Both the position numbers and the translations under genes were made by a program. The notes below the pieces were generated by a model, which did not search any database, had not been told where the DNA came from, and saw only the letters and a program-made list of their open reading frames with translations. DNA of 64,000 nt from Flavobacterium sp. GTDB taxonomy: Bacteria > Bacteroidota > Bacteroidia > Flavobacteriales > Flavobacteriaceae. Where the stretch lies: NCBI GenBank assembly GCA_025351785.1, contig JANXVF010000059.1, positions 1 to 64,000 of the forward strand. The letters are read 5' to 3'. Shown here piece after piece: positions 1 through 9,183 of this stretch (position 1 is the stretch's first letter; each line of letters starts with the position of its first letter).

Positions 1-1142
1 AAGTTGTACAAGGCGTTGGATCAGTAGAAGTTCCAGTTACAGGAGTTCCAATTGGAGGGGTTCCAGTAGCTGTAGCTAAATTGTTGACCACACCAGCATC
101 AATATCTGCTTGAGTGATGATATGTACTGCAGTAAATGTAGTACTATCAGAAGCACCAACAGCAAGAGTTGCCAATGGACCACCAGTTACGGTTGCATTA
201 GGGTCAGTTACAGTAATGTTAGTAAGCGTTACGTTACCCGTATTAGTTACCACAAAAGCATACGTAATAGTATCCCCAACATTAGTTACACCAAATGGCG
301 CAGTAGTGTCAGTATATGTTCCGTCTTTAGTAACAGCAATACTTGGCGATGGCGTAAGCGGCGTTTGAGTACAAGTAGTACAAGGATTAACAGGACAAGT
401 TGTACAAGGCGTTGGATCAGTAGAAGTTCCAGTTACAGGAGTTCCAATTGGAGGGGTTCCAGTAGCTGTAGCTAAATTGTTGACCACACCAGCATCAATA
501 TCTGCTTGAGTAATAATGTGAACCGCAGTAAACGTTGTATTATCAGAAGCACCAACAGCAAGAGTTGCTAATGGACCACCAGTTACGGTTGCATTAGGGT
601 CAGTTACAGTAATGTTAGTAAGTGTTACGTTACCAGTATTAGTTACCACAAAAGCGTAAGTAATAGTATCCCCAACATTAGTCACACCAAATGGCGCAGT
701 AGTGTCAGCATACGTTCCGTCTTTAGTAACAGCAATACTTGGCGATGGCGTAAGCGGCGTTTGAGTACAAGTAGTACAAGTTGTTGTTGGACAAGTAGTA
801 CAAGGCGTTGGATCAGTAGAAGTTCCAGTTACAGGATTTCCAGTTGGAGGCGTTCCAGTAGCTGTAGCTAAATTGTTCACTACACCAGCATCAATATCTG
901 CTTGAGTAATAATGTGAACCGCAGTAAACGTAGTACTATCAGAAGCACCTACTGCAAGAGTTGCTAATGGACCACCAGTTACGGTTGCATTAGGGTCAGT
1001 TACAGTAATATTAGTAAGCGTTACGTTACCCGTATTAGTTACCACAAAAGCATAAGTAATAGTATCCCCAACATTAGTTACACCAAATGGCGCAGTAGTG
1101 TCAGTATACGTTCCGTCTTTAGTAATAGCAATACTTGGTGAT
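1..1142 (-). repeat. Three tandem 396-bp coding repeats
   Basis: The same DNA block recurs with an exact 396-bp (132-codon) period: landmark sequence at 1, 397 and 793, and the domain start at 1142, 746 and 350. Copies 1 and 2 differ at few positions. The copy at 793-1142 differs slightly more, mainly in the Cys-containing linker. The third copy is cut by the window edge, so the total number is unknown. Near-identity at the DNA level points to recent duplication or gene conversion, and copy number may vary between strains or collapse in assemblies. Confidence 0.92.
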
Positions 1143-4100
1143 TCTACAAAAACTGTTACAATTGCTGTATCACAATTTGTTGGATTTAAAGTTTCACAAA
1201 TTTGATATGTTACTGTGTAAGTTCCACCTGGTGTTGTTGGAGTAACATTAATTGAACCATCAATAGGATTTAAAGTCACACCAGGATTAGTAGTTGACAC
1301 TTGTGTCAAATTAACCATTGTAAGTGTTGCAGGATTACTATTCAACGTATCATTTATTAATACATTAGGATAAGATTGTCCACCTACTCCAGTTAAAACA
1401 TTATTACCGTTATCATTTACTGCATTAATATTTGCATTATTTACATTTACTGTTACAATTGCAGTATCACAATTAGTTGGATTTAATTTTTCACAAATTT
1501 GGTATGTAACTATATACGAACCAGAAGCAGTTCCTTGAGCAACATTTACTGACCCATCAATTGGATTCAATGTCACACCTGAATTAGTAGTTGACACTTG
1601 TATTAAATTAACCGTTAATAGCGTTGCAGAATTACTGTTAAGAGTATCATTTACAAGTACATTTTGTAAAGATTGTCCACCAGTTGCACCCACAATAGAA
1701 ATACCGTTATCATTTATTGCATCAATAGCAGGAGCCGTAACGGTCACAGTTGCAATAGCCGAATCACAATTGGTTGGATTTAATTTTTCACAAATTTGGT
1801 AAGTGATAGCATAAGTTCCAGCAGGTGTGTTAGCCGGAATAACCACATTACCCGTTGTAGGATCAATTGTTGGAACTGCTGCATTAGTAAATACAGGTGT
1901 TGCAGGGTTTGTTACAGTTAAGTTTACTTGCGCAATAGTAACGGGATTAGTGTTTAAAGTATCCGGAGTGTTACCACTAGACGGATTACTTAGAAGAACA
2001 TTTCCAGCATTAGGATTACCAGTAGTTCCATTACCACCAGCAATTGCATCGTTTACCGCATCAATAGCAGGCGCCGTAACTGGAATAGTAATTATTGCAG
2101 GGTCACAATTAGTTGGATTTAATTTTTCACATATTGTATAAGCGATAGTGTAGTTTCCAGCAGGCGTACCAGCAGGAACCGACACTACACCAGTTGTAGT
2201 ATTTAAAACAGGCACTAAAGCATTAGTAGCTACAGGAGTTGCTGCAGTTGTCACTGCAATATTTACAGTAGATACAGTAGCTTGAGCACTATTTAGAGTA
2301 TCAATACCACTACCATTATTAGCTAAAGCATTTCCAAGATTAGTATTACCAGTTGTTCCATTAGTAGGAGCAAAAGCATCATTTTGTGCTAGGATAGCAG
2401 GAGCCGTAACGGGTACAGTTACAATAGCGGTGTCACAATTGGATAAATTTAGAGTTTGACAGATTTTATAAGTTAAGGTGTAAGTTCCCGCAGGAGTTCC
2501 TGGAGCAACCACAACATTAATACCTGATAGAGTAACGCCAGGATTAGTTGAAGAGACAAATGTGGTTGTAACTTGCGAAGTGTTTGTTAGAGAACCGTTT
2601 AAAGTATCGTTTATAAGTACATTAGTAAAAGATGTTCCACCAACAAATCCATTTACTGGAAAACCAGCATCATTCCGTGCATCTATAACTGCTGCAACAG
2701 GAGTTGGGGTAACAGTAGAGGTATTGTTAACTAGATTGATGTCTTTTTGTAGACCCGATATTGTAGCAGTATTTGTATAGTTTCCACTACTATTAACTAA
2801 AGCAGTAATTATAAGTGAAACTGTACTGCCTACATTTAAATTTCCTATAGTCCAATTTGGACTTGTAAATGTGCCATTTCCTCCAGTATTAGCAGATATA
2901 AGAGTGTAACCAGAGGGTAATACGTCATTTACATTTACATTAGTTGCATTATTTGGACCATTGTTGGTCGCAGTCAATGTAAAAGTCATATTAAAACCAA
3001 TTGCTGGCGAACTTGTACTTGCAACTTTAACAATAGCTAAATCTGCAACAGGAACAGGAACTGGAGTTATAGTAGAAGTGTTATTAGATAAAACAGGATC
3101 GGGTAATGTACCAGAAATAGTTGCAGTATTAGAATAGTTGCCTGTAGAATTAACAGTTGCTAAAATAGTTAATGTAGCACTAGCACCATTTGATAGATTA
3201 CCAATATTCCAATTAGGTGAAGTCCAAGTACCTGTAGATGGTGAAGCACTTAAAAAAGTATAACCAGAAGGAAGAACATCATTAACTGTAACATTAGTAT
3301 TATTACTAGTACCAAGATTACTAGCTGTTAGTGTAAAAGTAACATTACTTCCTACATCAGGAGTTGAATTACTTACTGTTTTTATTATTTTTAAATCAGA
3401 ACAGCCTTTGTAAACAACAGAACTTACTGACGAACTTGTTAGTCCCCAACCCCAAGTATTTAATAATCTTACATTCCCATAGTCATTACAAGTAATACCA
3501 TCTGTTTCATTTGCACCAACTGCTGGTGCAGGAATAGTTTGTAGTAAATTTCCATCACCGCTCCATGCACGTGCAGGACTTGGTGTTCCATTTATAGAAT
3601 TGTTTAAACCAGCACCTGTTAAATTATTTTGGGCGTCTGCAGTACCTGCAGCACAAGTTGTTCCAACATTGATTAAAAAACTATCATCCCAAAACATTAA
3701 AGAATTAGGAATGGCTGTTGGAGCAATAGATTGGACATTAAATCCTTGTTTATTTAATTCAGCATCATATATAGGAAGGTTAAATCGTCCAGCCAAATAA
3801 TTTAAAGTTAAAGTCATATTAGTACCATCTGGCACCACATTTCCCATACCATCTAATCCATCCCAAGATAAACTATTATTTCCTGCAGGAACGCTGTAAG
3901 CTTCTATAATTAAATCTGAAGTCATTGGCTGATAACCAGGAGTACCATTCAAATCAAATAATAATCTGACATCTCCAGGGTTTGTAATATTATAGTTTAT
4001 AGCATAATTACCACTACCACAACCAGTTATTACTGGATTTAAAAAAGTAGGTGCTGCAGGAATTGCTGCAACAGGATATACTGAACTATCAGGATTATTT

Positions 4101-4975
4101 AAGAAAACTTTATAACCGTTTGTTAATGCTGGAATGGTTGCAGAATTTATTGAACGTCTTGTTACGTTAAATGCACCAGTTGGTGTAACACCATAACTAT
4201 TTACGGCTAGATTCCAAGCAATAGGCTCAAATCCGGGTCTAAAATCAATAAATAATATTACACTGTCAGCCGTGTAAACATAAAAATTCGGCTCAGAACT
4301 GGCCGTAACTGAATTTCCATATTGAGGACTAACTGCTACAAATCCCCATTTATCGCTGTGCAAACGACCATTTATTTTTAAACCTGATGACTTTGCAACC
4401 GTCATATCAAATAAAGCACCAACTGCTCTTCCAGTATTTGCACTTGCATCAACCGAAACGCCATTATCTAAACTTCTATAAAATTCAATCCAATGTTCAC
4501 CAGTAGTGGTTGGGTTAAATACTAATGGAGTATAACCTGTTGTAACACCACCTATATTTGGACCTATTAATGCTTTGGCATGTGTATCGATACTACCGGC
4601 TACACCTAATGTAGCATCCCACAACCCGCTCATAACAACAACACCAGATGGGTTGTAAATTTTATAATATAAATTTGTTATTCGTGCTGGAGTACCCACA
4701 GAATATCCCCGGAAATCGAAACCAAAATACATTTTTTCGTTACCAGAATTGGCAATATTAAAATATATTCTGTTGTCTTCTCCGCATCCACTGTAAGAAC
4801 CACTCTGTAAATCGGGAGCTACAAGTACAGCAGTAATATTTGATGCATTTGGAGAAAGTGTAGGTGTACCTTCTGCAAAAATTGTAGAACTGAATAAAAA
4901 AGCAACTAAAGTTAGTGAAAATTTAATTTTGTTAATAACTTTAGAAAATTCAGAAATTGAAGTAATTTTTTTCAT
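1..4975 (-). CDS. Giant secreted repeat protein (DUF11 / Ig-like adhesin), C-terminus beyond window
   Basis: The frame is open from an ATG at 4975 to the left edge without a stop, giving at least 1658 residues. It begins with a lysine-rich signal peptide ending near residue 35 (FLFSSTIFAEG). A unique N-terminal region of about 490 residues follows. Then come two DUF11-type domains (about 3398-3070 and 3045-2700, each with NVxVNDVLPSGYT and NxGNLxxG motifs) and five units of 97-112 residues starting with D/N-A-x-N-D and ending YxICExLNPxNCD. The last part is three nearly identical 132-residue units of the DUF7507 type (KDGTYTDTTAPFGVTNVGDT). The linkers carry CTTC motifs. Such proteins are large surface or secreted adhesins in Flavobacteriia. 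Export by the type IX system is likely but its sorting tail would lie outside the window. The substrate bound is unknown. Confidence 0.93.
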   Translation of the reverse strand, partial: MKKITSISEFSKVINKIKFSLTLVAFLFSSTIFAEGTPTLSPNASNITAVLVAPDLQSGSYSGCGEDNRIYFNIANSGNEKMYFGFDFRGYSVGTPARITNLYYKIYNPSGVVVMSGLWDATLGVAGSIDTHAKALIGPNIGGVTTGYTPLVFNPTTTGEHWIEFYRSLDNGVSVDASANTGRAVGALFDMTVAKSSGLKINGRLHSDKWGFVAVSPQYGNSVTASSEPNFYVYTADSVILFIDFRPGFEPIAWNLAVNSYGVTPTGAFNVTRRSINSATIPALTNGYKVFLNNPDSSVYPVAAIPAAPTFLNPVITGCGSGNYAINYNITNPGDVRLLFDLNGTPGYQPMTSDLIIEAYSVPAGNNSLSWDGLDGMGNVVPDGTNMTLTLNYLAGRFNLPIYDAELNKQGFNVQSIAPTAIPNSLMFWDDSFLINVGTTCAAGTADAQNNLTGAGLNNSINGTPSPARAWSGDGNLLQTIPAPAVGANETDGITCNDYGNVRLLNTWGWGLTSSSVSSVVYKGCSDLKIIKTVSNSTPDVGSNVTFTLTASNLGTSNNTNVTVNDVLPSGYTFLSASPSTGTWTSPNWNIGNLSNGASATLTILATVNSTGNYSNTATISGTLPDPVLSNNTSTITPVPVPVADLAIVKVASTSSPAIGFNMTFTLTATNNGPNNATNVNVNDVLPSGYTLISANTGGNGTFTSPNWTIGNLNVGSTVSLIITALVNSSGNYTNTATISGLQKDINLVNNTSTVTPTPVAAVIDARNDAGFPVNGFVGGTSFTNVLINDTLNGSLTNTSQVTTTFVSSTNPGVTLSGINVVVAPGTPAGTYTLTYKICQTLNLSNCDTAIVTVPVTAPAILAQNDAFAPTNGTTGNTNLGNALANNGSGIDTLNSAQATVSTVNIAVTTAATPVATNALVPVLNTTTGVVSVPAGTPAGNYTIAYTICEKLNPTNCDPAIITIPVTAPAIDAVNDAIAGGNGTTGNPNAGNVLLSNPSSGNTPDTLNTNPVTIAQVNLTVTNPATPVFTNAAVPTIDPTTGNVVIPANTPAGTYAITYQICEKLNPTNCDSAIATVTVTAPAIDAINDNGISIVGATGGQSLQNVLVNDTLNSNSATLLTVNLIQVSTTNSGVTLNPIDGSVNVAQGTASGSYIVTYQICEKLNPTNCDTAIVTVNVNNANINAVNDNGNNVLTGVGGQSYPNVLINDTLNSNPATLTMVNLTQVSTTNPGVTLNPIDGSINVTPTTPGGTYTVTYQICETLNPTNCDTAIVTVFVESPSIAITKDGTYTDTTAPFGVTNVGDTITYAFVVTNTGNVTLTNITVTDPNATVTGGPLATLAVGASDSTTFTAVHIITQADIDAGVVNNLATATGTPPTGNPVTGTSTDPTPCTTCPTTTCTTCTQTPLTPSPSIAVTKDGTYADTTAPFGVTNVGDTITYAFVVTNTGNVTLTNITVTDPNATVTGGPLATLAVGASDNTTFTAVHIITQADIDAGVVNNLATATGTPPIGTPVTGTSTDPTPCTTCPVNPCTTCTQTPLTPSPSIAVTKDGTYTDTTAPFGVTNVGDTITYAFVVTNTGNVTLTNITVTDPNATVTGGPLATLAVGASDSTTFTAVHIITQADIDAGVVNNLATATGTPPIGTPVTGTSTDPTPCTT

Positions 4976-5051
4976 GCTTATTGTTGTTTTTTTGATTGGG
5001 TCAATAAAATTCAAATTCTAAAAATTGAACTTTAATTATTAAAATACGAAA

Positions 5052-5080
5052 CAAAACTAACGTTCAATTTTGTTTATCAA
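5052..5080 (-). promoter_or_regulatory. Promoter of the giant repeat protein (proximal)
   Basis: On the minus strand TTG (5080-5078) is followed after 18 nt by TAGTTTTG (5059-5052), which fits the Bacteroidetes primary sigma consensus TTG-N17-23-TAnnTTTG. A transcript would start near 5045 and have a leader of about 70 nt before the ATG at 4975. Confidence 0.6.
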
Positions 5081-5264
5081 CTATTAAATCTATGAATAAC
5101 AGTAATAGTCGTTAAAATGCTTAAATTAAAAAATAAATTTTAGTTACTTTGCTTTTCATATTTCATAATCGTAATCTTTACAAATAAAATTTTTATAAAA
5201 ATTAATTTGAATATTTAGTTATTAACAATTTTAAACACTGAATTGTTTAACGCTAAATACTTCA

Positions 5265-5295
5265 CAAAACTAAATTTCATTATTCAATAAAACAA
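5265..5295 (-). promoter_or_regulatory. Second, distal promoter upstream of the giant repeat protein
   Basis: TTG (5295-5293), a 20-nt spacer and the same TAGTTTTG box (5272-5265) lie 213 bp upstream of the proximal promoter on the minus strand. It fits the Bacteroidetes consensus. It would give a leader of about 280 nt or a separate short RNA. Confidence 0.45.
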
Positions 5296-5402
5296 GTATT
5301 TTATCGATTAAATACAAAAAATGACTGTTTAAATGCAAAAATATATTTAAAATTAAATATATTCTTACAAATCTGTTTAAATCTTATATTATAAATTCTG
5401 TA

Positions 5403-5885
5403 ATGAAAAATATCAAACTAATCAGACATGCAAAATCAGAATCTCAAAACTTAGTTTCTGACTTCAATAGAAATTTAATTCAAAAAGGAATAGATGATTC
5501 TAATAAAATGGCAGTTGTTACATCAAATATGATATTAAATTCTGAACTATTTTATTGTAGCCCAGCAAAAAGAACTATGGAAACAGCAAAAATTTTCTTT
5601 AAAAATTGGAATTTGTCTTTAGATAATTTAAAAACTATTGACCAACTTTACGCTTTTAGTTTACCAAATCTTGAAGTAACTGTTAAATTAGCACCAAATA
5701 TGTTTGATAATCTAATTCTTTTTGGTCATAATAATGCTATTACAGAATTTGTTAATAAATTTGGCGATATTTACATAGATAATGTACCAACTTCGGGTTT
5801 TATATCAATTACATTTGAAACTGATGATTGGCAAACTATTACAAAAGGAAAAACTGACAAAATTTTATTTCCAAGTCAACTTTAA
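5403..5885 (+). CDS. SixA-like histidine phosphatase
   Basis: This 160-residue protein belongs to the histidine phosphatase (phosphoglycerate mutase-like) superfamily. The N-terminus carries the catalytic RHG-type motif in the SixA form (IRHAKSES, residues 6-13). A second catalytic histidine lies in LFGHNNAITEF near residue 118, and the Arg of SPAKRTMETA sits near residue 57. SixA enzymes dephosphorylate phosphohistidine. Nothing here shows the true substrate. The gene ends 2 nt before ppk1, so the two are almost surely co-transcribed. PPK1 works through a phosphohistidine intermediate, which makes a functional link conceivable but unproven. It has no signal peptide, so it is cytoplasmic. Confidence 0.85.
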   Translation: MKNIKLIRHAKSESQNLVSDFNRNLIQKGIDDSNKMAVVTSNMILNSELFYCSPAKRTMETAKIFFKNWNLSLDNLKTIDQLYAFSLPNLEVTVKLAPNMFDNLILFGHNNAITEFVNKFGDIYIDNVPTSGFISITFETDDWQTITKGKTDKILFPSQL

Positions 5886-5887
5886 AT

Positions 5888-7987
5888 ATGCATACACCTA
5901 AGAATTATAAATATATAGACCGAGAAAAAAGTTGGTTAACTTTTAATGCTCGTGTACTTCAAGAAGCTGCAGACGACACGGTTCCCTTATTAGATAGATT
6001 GAGGTTTTTAGGAATTTTTTCTAATAATCTAGACGAATTTTTTAGAGTTCGCTTTGCCGCTATTCGTCGCTTAAGTTTAGCAGGAGTTTCTGGTGAGAAA
6101 ATTTTAGGGGGAATTTCATCTCAAAAATTAGTTAAAGAAATTACAGAAATCGTCATAAAACAACAAGAGGAAAGTCTTAAAATTTTAAATATAATTGAAG
6201 ATAAACTCAAAACCGAAAATATTTTGATGGTTAATGAGAAAGAACTTTCTATAGACCACCAAAATTTTATTCATGAATATTATGTACAAACTATAAGTCC
6301 TGCATTAGTTACAATTATTCTTAATGATCTTGCTGAATTTCCCTTGCTCAAAGATACTTCGGGATATCTTGCCGTAAAGTTGGTAATGAAATCCGACGAA
6401 AAACCGAAACTTCTGGGACTAGTAAAACCCAAAAAAGTAATCAGATATGCTTTGATCGAAATCCCAAAATCAATAAACAGGTTTGTAGTTTTGCCTTCAA
6501 AAGATGAGAAACAATATGTAATTTTTCTTGATGATGTAATTCGGTTTTGTCTGGGAAGCATTTTTAATATATTTGATTACGAAAGTATTTCGGCTCACAT
6601 GATTAAGATAACAAGGGATGCACAATTAGATATTGACTCTGATCAAAGTAAAAGCATGCTCGAAAAAATAGCAACTTCTGTAAAAGATAGACGCATTGGC
6701 GAGCCAGTTCGATTTGTTTATGATACCGAAATCGAAAAAGACACCCTTAATTTTTTCCTTCACAACATGAATATCGAATCAACCGACGGAATCATTCCAG
6801 GAGGAAGATATCACAACAGACGCGATTATATGAATTTTCCAAATCTGGGAAGGTTCGATTTATTATACAAACAAAAAATACAATTACCTGTAATAGGACT
6901 CTCGCTAGATGGAAGTTTGTTAAACAAGATTGCCAAAAAAGATTATTTAAATTGCGCACCATATCAATCGTTCTCCTACATTATAAAATTTTTGAGAGAA
7001 GCAGCTCTAGACCCAAAAGTAACTGCAATAAAAATCACGCTCTACAGATTAGCAAAGAATTCACAAGTTATAAGTTCGCTAATTAATGCCGCAAAAAACG
7101 GTAAAAAAGTTACAGTACAAATTGAACTTCAAGCACGGTTTGATGAAGCCAGCAACATATCATATGCTGAAATTATGCAAACAGAAGGAATAAATTTAAT
7201 TTTTGGAATAAAAGGATTAAAAGTGCACAGCAAAATTTGTGTAATCGACCGAATCGAAAATGGAAAATTAAAACGGTACGGATTTATTTCTACAGGAAAT
7301 TTTAACGAATCAACTGCAAAAGTTTATACAGATGTTACCCTTTTTACATCTCATCAAGAAATTTTAAAAGATGTTTCTAAAGTTTTTGATTTTTTTGAAG
7401 TAAATTATAGAATACATAGATACAAACATTTAATTGTTTCTCCACATTACTCAAGATCAAGATTTTACAAACTTATCGACAGAGAAATTCATAATGCAAA
7501 TGCACAAAGAACGGCATATATTAAATTAAAAATGAACAGCTTATCAGATTTTGCAATGATTGATAAATTGTATGAAGCAAGCAATGCCGGTGTCAAAATT
7601 AAACTTCAAGTTCGAGGTATTTGTTCTTTAATTCCAGGAGTTAAGGGAATGTCAGAAAATATTGAAGCAATTAGTATTGTAGATAATTTTTTAGAGCACT
7701 CTCGAATTTTTATCTTTGGAAACGATAATAATCCCGAAATTTACATATCATCTGCAGATTTTTTAACGAGAAACCTCGACGGTCGAGTAGAAGTAAGTTG
7801 TCCTATATATGACGAAGATGTAAAAAAACAACTCTTGGATAATTTTGAATTAGGATGGAAGGGAAATGTAAAAGCAAGATTTCATTCAGAAAAGTTAGAT
7901 AATAAATATCGAATTCGAAAACCAAACGAACCTATTTTTAGAGCACAACAAGAAACATATAATTACTACGAAAATAATTTAATATAA
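5888..7987 (+). CDS. ppk1: Polyphosphate kinase 1
   Basis: The 699-residue length is normal for PPK1, which reversibly makes inorganic polyphosphate from ATP. The N-terminal domain starts YIDREKSWLTFNARVLQEA and includes the SNNLDEFFRVR motif. The C-terminal phospholipase D-like domains contain ALDPKVTAIKITLYRLA, the LKVHSKICVIDR segment with the expected phosphorylated histidine in an HxK motif, and the STGNFNESTA motif that follows. A second HxK-like site is replaced by weaker similarity near the end, as in the family. It lies 2 nt after the sixA-like gene. The role is phosphate storage and stress survival. Confidence 0.97.
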   Translation: MHTPKNYKYIDREKSWLTFNARVLQEAADDTVPLLDRLRFLGIFSNNLDEFFRVRFAAIRRLSLAGVSGEKILGGISSQKLVKEITEIVIKQQEESLKILNIIEDKLKTENILMVNEKELSIDHQNFIHEYYVQTISPALVTIILNDLAEFPLLKDTSGYLAVKLVMKSDEKPKLLGLVKPKKVIRYALIEIPKSINRFVVLPSKDEKQYVIFLDDVIRFCLGSIFNIFDYESISAHMIKITRDAQLDIDSDQSKSMLEKIATSVKDRRIGEPVRFVYDTEIEKDTLNFFLHNMNIESTDGIIPGGRYHNRRDYMNFPNLGRFDLLYKQKIQLPVIGLSLDGSLLNKIAKKDYLNCAPYQSFSYIIKFLREAALDPKVTAIKITLYRLAKNSQVISSLINAAKNGKKVTVQIELQARFDEASNISYAEIMQTEGINLIFGIKGLKVHSKICVIDRIENGKLKRYGFISTGNFNESTAKVYTDVTLFTSHQEILKDVSKVFDFFEVNYRIHRYKHLIVSPHYSRSRFYKLIDREIHNANAQRTAYIKLKMNSLSDFAMIDKLYEASNAGVKIKLQVRGICSLIPGVKGMSENIEAISIVDNFLEHSRIFIFGNDNNPEIYISSADFLTRNLDGRVEVSCPIYDEDVKKQLLDNFELGWKGNVKARFHSEKLDNKYRIRKPNEPIFRAQQETYNYYENNLI

Positions 7988-8096
7988 AAAATTTCAACAA
8001 CGGTATAATTTCTATTTTTTTGAATTTTTAAAATGGTATCAATCCTGAAATTTTTTAGTTACACCAACTTAAATGAAATTTTTAAAATCCTTCATA

Positions 8097-8519
8097 ATGG
8101 AAACATGGATACTCTATGCATTAATCTCAATGGTTTTTGCAGGTTTAACTTCGGTTTTAGCCAAATATGGTTTACAAAATATTAATTCCGACTTGGGGCT
8201 TGGCATCAGGACTACTACTATTTTTATAATACTTTTAGTCTTTATTTTATCAACAAATAAATTAAAAGACTTACCGCTTATTACTAACAAACAATTTTTA
8301 ATTCTCATATTGTCAGGAATTACAACTACATTAAGTTGGGTTTTTTATTATCGAGCGATGAAAACAGGATTAGTGTCATATGTTGCAGCTATCGATAAGG
8401 CAAGTATTATAATCACATTAGCACTCTCTTTTATTTTATTGAAGGAACCAATGACACCAAAAATAATTCTGGGTGGATTATTTATTTTTGGTGGTATGTT
8501 AATTTTAATTTGGAAATAA
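8097..8519 (+). CDS. Half-size EamA-family membrane transporter
   Basis: The product has 140 residues from ATG 8097 (METWILYAL); an ATG at 8073 would add eight residues that look like leader rather than a conserved part. It has about five hydrophobic helices forming one EamA unit, with the family features KYGLQNINSDLG, TTLSWVFYYRAMKTG and a C-terminal LLKEPMTPKIILGGLFIFGGMLIL. Most DMT-superfamily EamA proteins have two such units in about 300 residues, so this one should work as a dimer, as small multidrug-resistance proteins do. The substrate is unknown. crcB starts 6 nt downstream. Confidence 0.8.
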   Translation: METWILYALISMVFAGLTSVLAKYGLQNINSDLGLGIRTTTIFIILLVFILSTNKLKDLPLITNKQFLILILSGITTTLSWVFYYRAMKTGLVSYVAAIDKASIIITLALSFILLKEPMTPKIILGGLFIFGGMLILIWK

Positions 8520-8525
8520 ATTACA

Positions 8526-8897
8526 ATGTTAAAAACAATTTTATTTGTGGCTGTTGGCGGTGCTATTGGCAGTGTTTTGCGCTACCTAGTTGCTCTTTTG
8601 GTTTCTAAATTTTGGTCAAATAATTTCCCAGTGGCAACTTTAATTATCAATGTTTCTGGATGTTTTTTAATTGGGTTACTCATTGGCATTTTAGATAAAA
8701 ATCAAATTTCAAACAGCAATTTCAAATGGTTTCTCATTACAGGATTTTGTGGTGGTTTTACCACATTTTCAACTTATAGTTATGAAAACTTAGTATTGTT
8801 TCAAAATAATAATTCGGCTTTAGCCTTTACATATATAGCTTTGAGCACTATTTTTGGTATTGTTGCAGTTTGGTTTGGATTGTTTTTGTCCAAATAA
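8526..8897 (+). CDS. crcB: Fluoride ion channel CrcB/Fluc
   Basis: This 123-residue protein with four membrane helices has the Fluc signatures: GGAIGSVLRYLVA near the N-terminus, the Asn-containing TLIINVSGCFLIG helix, and GFCGGFTTFSTYS, the Phe/Thr/Ser track that lines the fluoride pore and binds the central sodium. Fluc channels form dual-topology dimers that export fluoride. No fluoride riboswitch was recognised upstream. Expression is probably through the EamA gene, 6 nt away. Confidence 0.95.
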   Translation: MLKTILFVAVGGAIGSVLRYLVALLVSKFWSNNFPVATLIINVSGCFLIGLLIGILDKNQISNSNFKWFLITGFCGGFTTFSTYSYENLVLFQNNNSALAFTYIALSTIFGIVAVWFGLFLSK

Positions 8898-8909
8898 TTT
8901 TCTCAAATT

Positions 8910-9077
8910 ATGAAAACAAAAACTTGCGAAATTTGTAAAATTATCGAAACCACACTTTTCAGAATTCAAATTAAAAATAATAAATCGTGGATTTTTGTTT
9001 GCAAATCGTGTTGTAGTCAATCTAAAACTCTCGAATATTACAAATATGGTGGCACTTGGAAGGGAAGCAGTAAGTAA
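8910..9077 (+). CDS. Small zinc-ribbon-like protein, 55 residues
   Basis: An ATG 12 nt after crcB opens a 55-codon frame ending in TAA at 9075-9077. The protein has two cysteine pairs, CEIC (residues 6-9) and CKSC (31-34, followed by a further Cys), separated by 21 residues: the spacing of a small treble-clef or ribbon zinc site. The end, YYKYGGTWKGSSK, resembles short conserved hypothetical proteins I have seen in Flavobacteriia. The function is unknown. It overlaps no other gene and is probably transcribed with crcB. It may bind nucleic acid or act as a zinc-binding accessory, but that is a guess. Confidence 0.72.
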   Translation: MKTKTCEICKIIETTLFRIQIKNNKSWIFVCKSCCSQSKTLEYYKYGGTWKGSSK

Positions 9078-9183
9078 AAAATTATTTACTAGAAGTTCAA
9101 CTCTATTTAACTCAATTTTTTAAAACCTAAAATAACTGTTAATCTATTCCATTCAACAGCAATTTTTAGTATTTTCGCACATT

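Larger units (their letters stand above)
4976..5402. other. 427-bp AT-rich intergenic region between divergent genes
   Basis: There is no credible coding sequence here. Besides the two minus-strand promoter candidates (5052-5080 and 5265-5295), I see no clear plus-strand TAnnTTTG promoter for the sixA-ppk1 unit; the nearest is TTACTTTG around 5144-5151 with one mismatch. No tRNA or strong hairpin is visible. Confidence 0.6.

Noticed and set aside
110-475. Plus-strand open frames of 60-120 codons within 1-4975
   Set aside because: They are the reverse side of the repeat protein, which has a far longer frame, a signal peptide and recognisable domains. The products are low-complexity Ser/Thr or Val-rich and repeat with the 396-bp period.
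4976-5402. tRNA or small RNA in the longest intergenic gap
   Set aside because: There is no TTCGA-type T loop, acceptor pairing or strong hairpin. Only promoter-like boxes are supported.
8400-8540. Fluoride riboswitch before crcB
   Set aside because: Only 6 nt separate crcB from the upstream gene and no fluoride aptamer motif was recognised in the region.
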